Shown here one piece after another: positions 7,357 to 10,273 of a stretch of 10,273 bases of DNA. A program made the position numbers and the translations under genes. This stretch comes from an uncultured Eubacteriales bacterium (GTDB lineage: Bacteria > Bacillota > Clostridia > Christensenellales > Aristaeellaceae), in assembly GCA_900553295.1 (NCBI GenBank), contig USCR01000086.1, positions 1 through 10,273 on the forward strand. The letters run 5' to 3'. Numbering within the stretch: the stretch's first letter is position 1; each line of letters opens with the position of its first letter. The notes under the pieces were generated by a model. It was given only the letters and a program-made list of their open reading frames with translations, was not told where the DNA came from and ran no database searches.

Positions 7357-7390
7357 TTGCGATGAATTGTCTCAAAATTGCGATGCATTG
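7357..7390 (-). promoter_or_regulatory. Two 13-bp direct repeats, 21-bp period: candidate AraC operator
   Basis: Minus strand: CAATGCATCGCAA (7378-7390) and CAATTCATCGCAA (7357-7369), identical at 12 of 13 positions and repeating every 21 bp, two helical turns. AraC-family proteins commonly bind such half-sites on one DNA face just upstream of the -35. Relative to the predicted start near 7311 the sites lie at about -46 to -58 and -67 to -79, the standard activator position. Function is inferred. Confidence 0.6.
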
Positions 7391-7426
7391 CAGTAGGTCC
7401 TGTCCCCTTGCCCGCGCATATATAAC

Positions 7427-7467
7427 AAAGCGCCCACAAGGATTCGTCATTGCATCCCGGGCGCTTT
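7427..7467. terminator. Inverted repeat, probable (bidirectional-looking) terminator after the GGDEF gene
   Basis: AAAGCGCCC (7427-7435) and GGGCGCTTT (7459-7467) are perfect 9-bp arms around a 23-base loop. On the minus strand, 53 bases after the GGDEF stop, the stem ends in TTT and continues TTTGTTATATAT. The tail is only moderately T-rich and the loop is long, so it may be a weak terminator or a leader hairpin. Confidence 0.5.
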
Positions 7468-7520
7468 ACAACATACCATATATTATAATATAATTTTTCT
7501 TATTCATAATTTCATAATCA

Positions 7521-8711
7521 TTAGAAATCCCCATTGCAGCCGTAGGAACATGCATTGCCGTGTTCCATCCCTGCCAATACCTCTGCATGGGACCGGTCGC
7601 GCTTACTCTGGTACATAGCCGCATCCATGTTCCGAAGGAAATCATCCAGGGACTGCCGTTCTCCCTGAAATACCGTGGTTCCCATGGAGAACGTCAGCGC
7701 ATAGGGGCGTTGCTTCTTGGCGTTGAAGTTGTTCACCGCCTTGCGTAGCGCTTCACCAACCTGCAGCATTTCCTCCCGCTTTGCGACTGTGCGCAAGAGA
7801 ATAAACTCATCCCCGCCAAACCGGACTGCCATGGCCTGATAATCCATGGCCACACGATACAGCAGCTTTCCCATATCCTGGAGTGCCTGGTCGCCCGTGG
7901 CGTGGCCATAGGTATCGTTAATTGTCTTAAAGGCGTCAATGTCCAGCATGATGCCTGCCAGTTGCTGGCCCTTGCCCGGACGGACATCCCGCAAATGCCG
8001 GGTCAAATAGAGGCGGTTATAGAGCCCGGTCAGCACATCCACATAGGCATCCTCATTCTGGATGTTCATGTACAGGCTCACCATGGATATTGCCACAGAG
8101 ACCCACACCAGGGAGACCCCATAAAAGAGGAACTGGCACAGGCTGCCTATGATCACAGGCGCCATGAAAATCATCATGGGCATAAACAAATACTTGCGGC
8201 CCCGAAACTTTTTTCTGTACGCCAGCCCCGCCCCGTAGAACAGGTAAGCATAGGTAACCACATAGGTCAGGGTAACCAGCGGCAGGCGGCTGTATACGTT
8301 GTCCGCCGAAATGGTGAAAAACACGTCCGTAAACAGATTCAGCACGCTCATAGCCATGGTGATGGCCGCAGGTAAGCCAATCCAGACGTACCGTTTACGC
8401 AATCGATTACGATCGCCATAGACCTTATAGTCCACATACACCGTCCAGATAAATGAAAATCCCAGGTTAGCCGTAAAGAGGATCACGTTCAGCAGGCGAT
8501 TCAACAGCCGGGAACCGGGGAACATTCGCCCGTCTATTGCAAAGGACGCGGCTTCGGTTACGCACAGGGACAGCGTCAGCCAGACCATGAGCACAAAGAT
8601 TTTTTCATCCAGGAAGATGGAACGGGTGTGCATGCGGCTGCTGATGAGCAAAATGATCATCAGTACCGCGCCAACGCCATTGGCCGTCAAAATGGCTTCC
8701 AGGTTAAACAT
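7521..8711 (-). CDS. Membrane-anchored diguanylate cyclase (7-TM-type sensor + GGDEF)
   Basis: 396 residues. Seven hydrophobic segments are visible at about 10-24, 38-57, 71-93, 108-129, 144-164, 175-193 and 197-214, followed by a complete GGDEF domain (about 218-380). It makes cyclic di-GMP from two GTP. The diagnostic motifs are all present: DVLTGLYNR, DIDAFKTINDTYGHATGD and RFGGDEF (GGDEF at 299-303), so the cyclase should be active. The allosteric inhibitory I-site (RxxD, five residues before the motif) is replaced by DYQA, so product inhibition through that site is not expected. The start at 8711 (MFNLEAIL) is preceded by AAGGAGGAG; an upstream in-frame GTG or Met near 8735 would include the ribosome binding site. 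It lies 55 bases after tdk and is probably co-transcribed with it. The signal sensed is unknown. Confidence 0.9.
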   Translation of the reverse strand: MFNLEAILTANGVGAVLMIILLISSRMHTRSIFLDEKIFVLMVWLTLSLCVTEAASFAIDGRMFPGSRLLNRLLNVILFTANLGFSFIWTVYVDYKVYGDRNRLRKRYVWIGLPAAITMAMSVLNLFTDVFFTISADNVYSRLPLVTLTYVVTYAYLFYGAGLAYRKKFRGRKYLFMPMMIFMAPVIIGSLCQFLFYGVSLVWVSVAISMVSLYMNIQNEDAYVDVLTGLYNRLYLTRHLRDVRPGKGQQLAGIMLDIDAFKTINDTYGHATGDQALQDMGKLLYRVAMDYQAMAVRFGGDEFILLRTVAKREEMLQVGEALRKAVNNFNAKKQRPYALTFSMGTTVFQGERQSLDDFLRNMDAAMYQSKRDRSHAEVLAGMEHGNACSYGCNGDF

Positions 8712-8766
8712 GTGCTGCTCCTCCTTTCCCCGCACAGAAAAGGGACCGCATGTGTGCAGCCAATCC

Positions 8767-9339
8767 TTACAGATTCAGTTCCTTATAGGGTCCCAATTCG
8801 CCCTGACGCCAATGCTTGCGGCACAGGCTTACATATTGGCTGTCCCCGCCCAGCAGGATCTGGTCGCCTTCCTTGACCACCTTGCCATTGGCCACGCGGG
8901 CATTGCAGATGGCCTTCTTACCACACCAGCATATGGTTTTTACTTCCTCAATGGTGTCAGCCCAGCACATCAGCCATTGGCTGCCCTCAAAAAATTCTCC
9001 TCGGAAGTCTGCCCGCAGCCCATAGGCTATCACCGGCACATTCAGCTCGTCCACAATATGCACCAGCTGCTGTACCTGCGCCTTGGTCAAAAACTGCGCC
9101 TCGTCCACAATGATGCAGTCATACTTCCGGATGTCGTATTGATCCAATTCCTCCATGAAAACGCATTCCGTGGACAAGCCGCAGCGTGACTTCAATATCC
9201 GTTCACCGTCCCGGTTTTCCAGGGCAGGCTTCACCATCAGCACCTGCTGGTTGCGTTCCCGATAGTTGTATTGCACCATGATGGCGTTCGCCGTCTTGCT
9301 GGACCCCATGGCACCATAGCGAAAGTACAGTTTGGCCAC
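8767..9339 (-). CDS. tdk: Thymidine kinase (type II)
   Basis: 190 residues, the normal length for the TK1-like family, which phosphorylates thymidine with ATP in the pyrimidine salvage pathway in the cytoplasm. The P-loop is GAMGSSKT (residues 9-16). The Walker B/catalytic element is IIVDEAQF (76-83, Glu80 as likely general base). A lasso-region zinc site is formed by CWCGKKA (Cys137, Cys139) and SLCRKHW (Cys173, His176). The substrate-binding segment GGDSQYVSLC is present. The start codon is GTG at 9339, with a G-rich GGGGGAAAG stretch about 6 bases upstream as a mediocre ribosome binding site. The gene begins 46 bases after the mntP stop and is followed after 55 bases by the GGDEF gene. The three probably share the mntP promoter. 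Confidence 0.95.
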   Translation of the reverse strand: MAKLYFRYGAMGSSKTANAIMVQYNYRERNQQVLMVKPALENRDGERILKSRCGLSTECVFMEELDQYDIRKYDCIIVDEAQFLTKAQVQQLVHIVDELNVPVIAYGLRADFRGEFFEGSQWLMCWADTIEEVKTICWCGKKAICNARVANGKVVKEGDQILLGGDSQYVSLCRKHWRQGELGPYKELNL

Positions 9340-9363
9340 GCGTTGCTTTCCCCCTTTGCGCCT

Positions 9364-9376
9364 GCGTCCCGGACGC
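9364..9376. repeat. Short perfect palindrome between mntP and tdk
   Basis: GCGTCC-C-GGACGC on the plus strand. It lies in the 46-base gap between the two genes and has no T-run after it. It could be a small mRNA hairpin affecting relative expression of tdk, or chance in GC-rich DNA. Confidence 0.3.
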
Positions 9377-9385
9377 GGGTATGCC

Positions 9386-9952
9386 TCATCCCAGCACGCC
9401 CAGATGCTCCAGCAGAATTTTCACACCCATGAGTATCAGTACAGCGCCGCCGAAGCGCTCTGCCAGCGTTTTGAAGCGCGCGCCAAATATATTGCCGATT
9501 TTCAGTCCCACCGCGGACAGCACAAAGGTGGTTACGCCGATAAACAAAACCGCAAAGGCGATATTCACCTGCAGGAAGGCGAAGGTCACGCCCATGGCCA
9601 GGGCATCAATGCTGGTGGCTACCGCCAGGGGCAGCATGGCCTTGGCGGTGAAGGACGCATCCAGTTTCTCCTCTTCCCCAAAGGATTCCCGTACCATATT
9701 GCCGCCAATCAGCACCAGCAGCACAAAGGCAATCCAATGATCCACGCTGGTAATCAGCGTCTGAAATTGCGTGCCCAGCAGGTAACCGATCAGTGGCATC
9801 AGTGCCTGAAAGCCACCGAAATAGATGCCCACGCACAGTGCATTCTTCAGCTCCGCCTTGCGCACCGACAGCCCCTTGCAAACGGATACCGCAAAGGCAT
9901 CCATGCTCAAGCCCACCGCAATGATGAACAGCTCTATCAGCGACACATCCAT
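9386..9952 (-). CDS. mntP: Putative manganese efflux pump MntP
   Basis: 188 residues, the usual length for MntP (formerly DUF204/YebN), an inner-membrane exporter that protects against excess Mn2+. Six TM segments are visible at about 4-24, 37-60, 71-88, 104-125, 131-151 and 167-184. The internal duplication typical of the family shows in [10 protein letters not shown] (14-23) and [10 protein letters not shown] (112-121), each with the conserved membrane Asp (18 and 116). The start at 9952 follows AGGAAGG a few bases upstream. A sigma-A promoter lies at 10026-10054. The predicted leader of about 67 bases holds one small hairpin but nothing I recognise as the yybP-ykoY manganese riboswitch that often controls this gene. 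It diverges from plsX and is followed closely by tdk. Confidence 0.93.
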   Translation of the reverse strand: MDVSLIELFIIAVGLSMDAFAVSVCKGLSVRKAELKNALCVGIYFGGFQALMPLIGYLLGTQFQTLITSVDHWIAFVLLVLIGGNMVRESFGEEEKLDASFTAKAMLPLAVATSIDALAMGVTFAFLQVNIAFAVLFIGVTTFVLSAVGLKIGNIFGARFKTLAERFGGAVLILMGVKILLEHLGVLG

Positions 9953-9985
9953 GCATCCTTCCTGCGAAAAAAATGACGTCTAGCC

Positions 9986-9999
9986 GCGGTAGCCACCGC
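9986..9999 (-). repeat. Hairpin in the mntP leader
   Basis: GCGGT-GGCT-ACCGC on the minus strand, a 5-bp GC-rich stem with a 4-base loop. A seven-T run (9967-9973) follows, but 12 bases after the stem, so it is not a normal intrinsic terminator. It may act as an mRNA structure between promoter and start codon. Confidence 0.35.
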
Positions 10000-10025
10000 C
10001 TGCATTTTTGCGATGAATCCTTACC

Positions 10026-10054
10026 ATTATACGATATACGCATAAGCAAATCAA
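10026..10054 (-). promoter_or_regulatory. Sigma-A promoter of mntP (mntP-tdk-GGDEF set)
   Basis: Minus strand: TTGATT (10049-10054, 4/6 match), a 17-base spacer, and TATAAT (10026-10031, perfect). The predicted start near 10019 lies about 67 bases upstream of the mntP start codon. Confidence 0.75.
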
Positions 10055-10092
10055 TGCTTTTTTTCGCGTCGGGCCGTTATCCACCGCGCAGC

Positions 10093-10121
10093 TTGCATTC
10101 CTGCATGGCTCGTGGTAAAAT
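10093..10121 (+). promoter_or_regulatory. Candidate promoter of plsX
   Basis: TTGCAT (10093-10098), a 17-base spacer, and TAAAAT (10116-10121). The -10 is 5/6 and the -35 only has the conserved TTG. It would diverge from the mntP promoter with about 38 bases between the two -35 elements. I see no FapR-type operator. Confidence 0.45.
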
Positions 10122-10178
10122 GAGTTGTTCATCGGTTATATTCGCTATCATACGGTACTTCAAAGGAGGCTCCCCCAC

Positions 10179-10273
10179 ATGCGTATTTTCCTGGACGCCA
10201 TGGGCGGCGACAATGCCCCCCAGGCGCCGGTAGCCGGGGCGCTGGAGGCGCTGCGGCGCTTTCCGCGCCTGGA
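10179..10273 (+). CDS. plsX: Phosphate acyltransferase PlsX (N-terminus only)
   Basis: The first 31 codons are visible and the rest lies beyond the window. MRIFLDAMGGDNAPQAPVAG matches the highly conserved PlsX N-terminus (K-I-A-x-DAMGGD-x-AP), with the glycine-rich DAMGGD motif intact. PlsX is a peripheral membrane enzyme that makes acyl-phosphate from acyl-ACP for PlsY in phosphatidic acid synthesis. A strong ribosome binding site, AAAGGAGG (10162-10169), lies 9 bases upstream of the ATG. In many Firmicutes plsX heads a cluster with acpP, rnc and smc; those would be outside this window. It is the only plus-strand gene here. Confidence 0.93.
   Translation, partial: MRIFLDAMGGDNAPQAPVAGALEALRRFPRL

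Noticed and set aside
10055..10178. FapR operator upstream of plsX
   Set aside because: I see no sequence resembling the FapR inverted repeat (TTAGTACCTA-type arms) here.
1..10273. CRISPR arrays, tRNA or rRNA genes, insertion sequences, toxin-antitoxin or phage defence genes
   Set aside because: None seen on either strand. Apart from the araC/DUF5107 junction the genes are ordinary chromosomal ones.

Overview
The window looks like a GC-rich, spore-forming Firmicute of the class Clostridia, plausibly a gut or rumen commensal of the Christensenellales/Oscillospirales kind. The reasons are an uninterrupted pro-sigma-K gene, an SH3/peptidoglycan-binding exoprotein with a PTPSPTP linker, a glycoside hydrolase 2 gene next to a DUF5107/TPR gene, PlsX, and strong GGAGG-type ribosome binding sites. 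The taxonomic placement is inference; no rRNA gene is present. Every gene but the last lies on the minus strand, so transcription runs from high to low coordinates.

Layout from high to low coordinates. At the right edge plsX (phospholipid synthesis) begins on the plus strand and runs out of the window. It diverges from mntP (Mn2+ efflux), and the two share a 226-base region with a good sigma-A promoter for mntP. mntP is followed by tdk (thymidine kinase) and a 7-TM diguanylate cyclase with short gaps, a probable co-transcribed set. Next comes a 265-base intergenic region holding a 9-bp perfect inverted repeat, a pair of direct repeats with a 21-bp period, and an extended -10 element. This region drives a carbohydrate-type locus: an AraC-family regulator that has lost its DNA-binding half, the C-terminal TPR part of a DUF5107 protein that has lost its N-terminal half, and an intact GH2 glycosidase. 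That locus ends at a textbook intrinsic terminator (3046-3082).

Below the terminator is sigK, with a close match to a sigma-E promoter directly upstream. It is followed by a separately promoted zinc-ribbon, two-TM protein. The last gene, partial at the left edge, is a secreted SH3/PG-binding protein with a perfect TTGACA-17-TAAAAT promoter whose spacer is itself a palindrome.

The most notable item is the araC'-'DUF5107 junction near 6765-6785. Two unrelated genes are fused out of frame, each missing the half that should lie between them. This points to a deletion of a few kilobases or an assembly collapse. It leaves an apparently AraC-type operator and an intact GH2 gene without a complete regulator. 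I see no RNA genes, CRISPR arrays, insertion sequences or defence systems.
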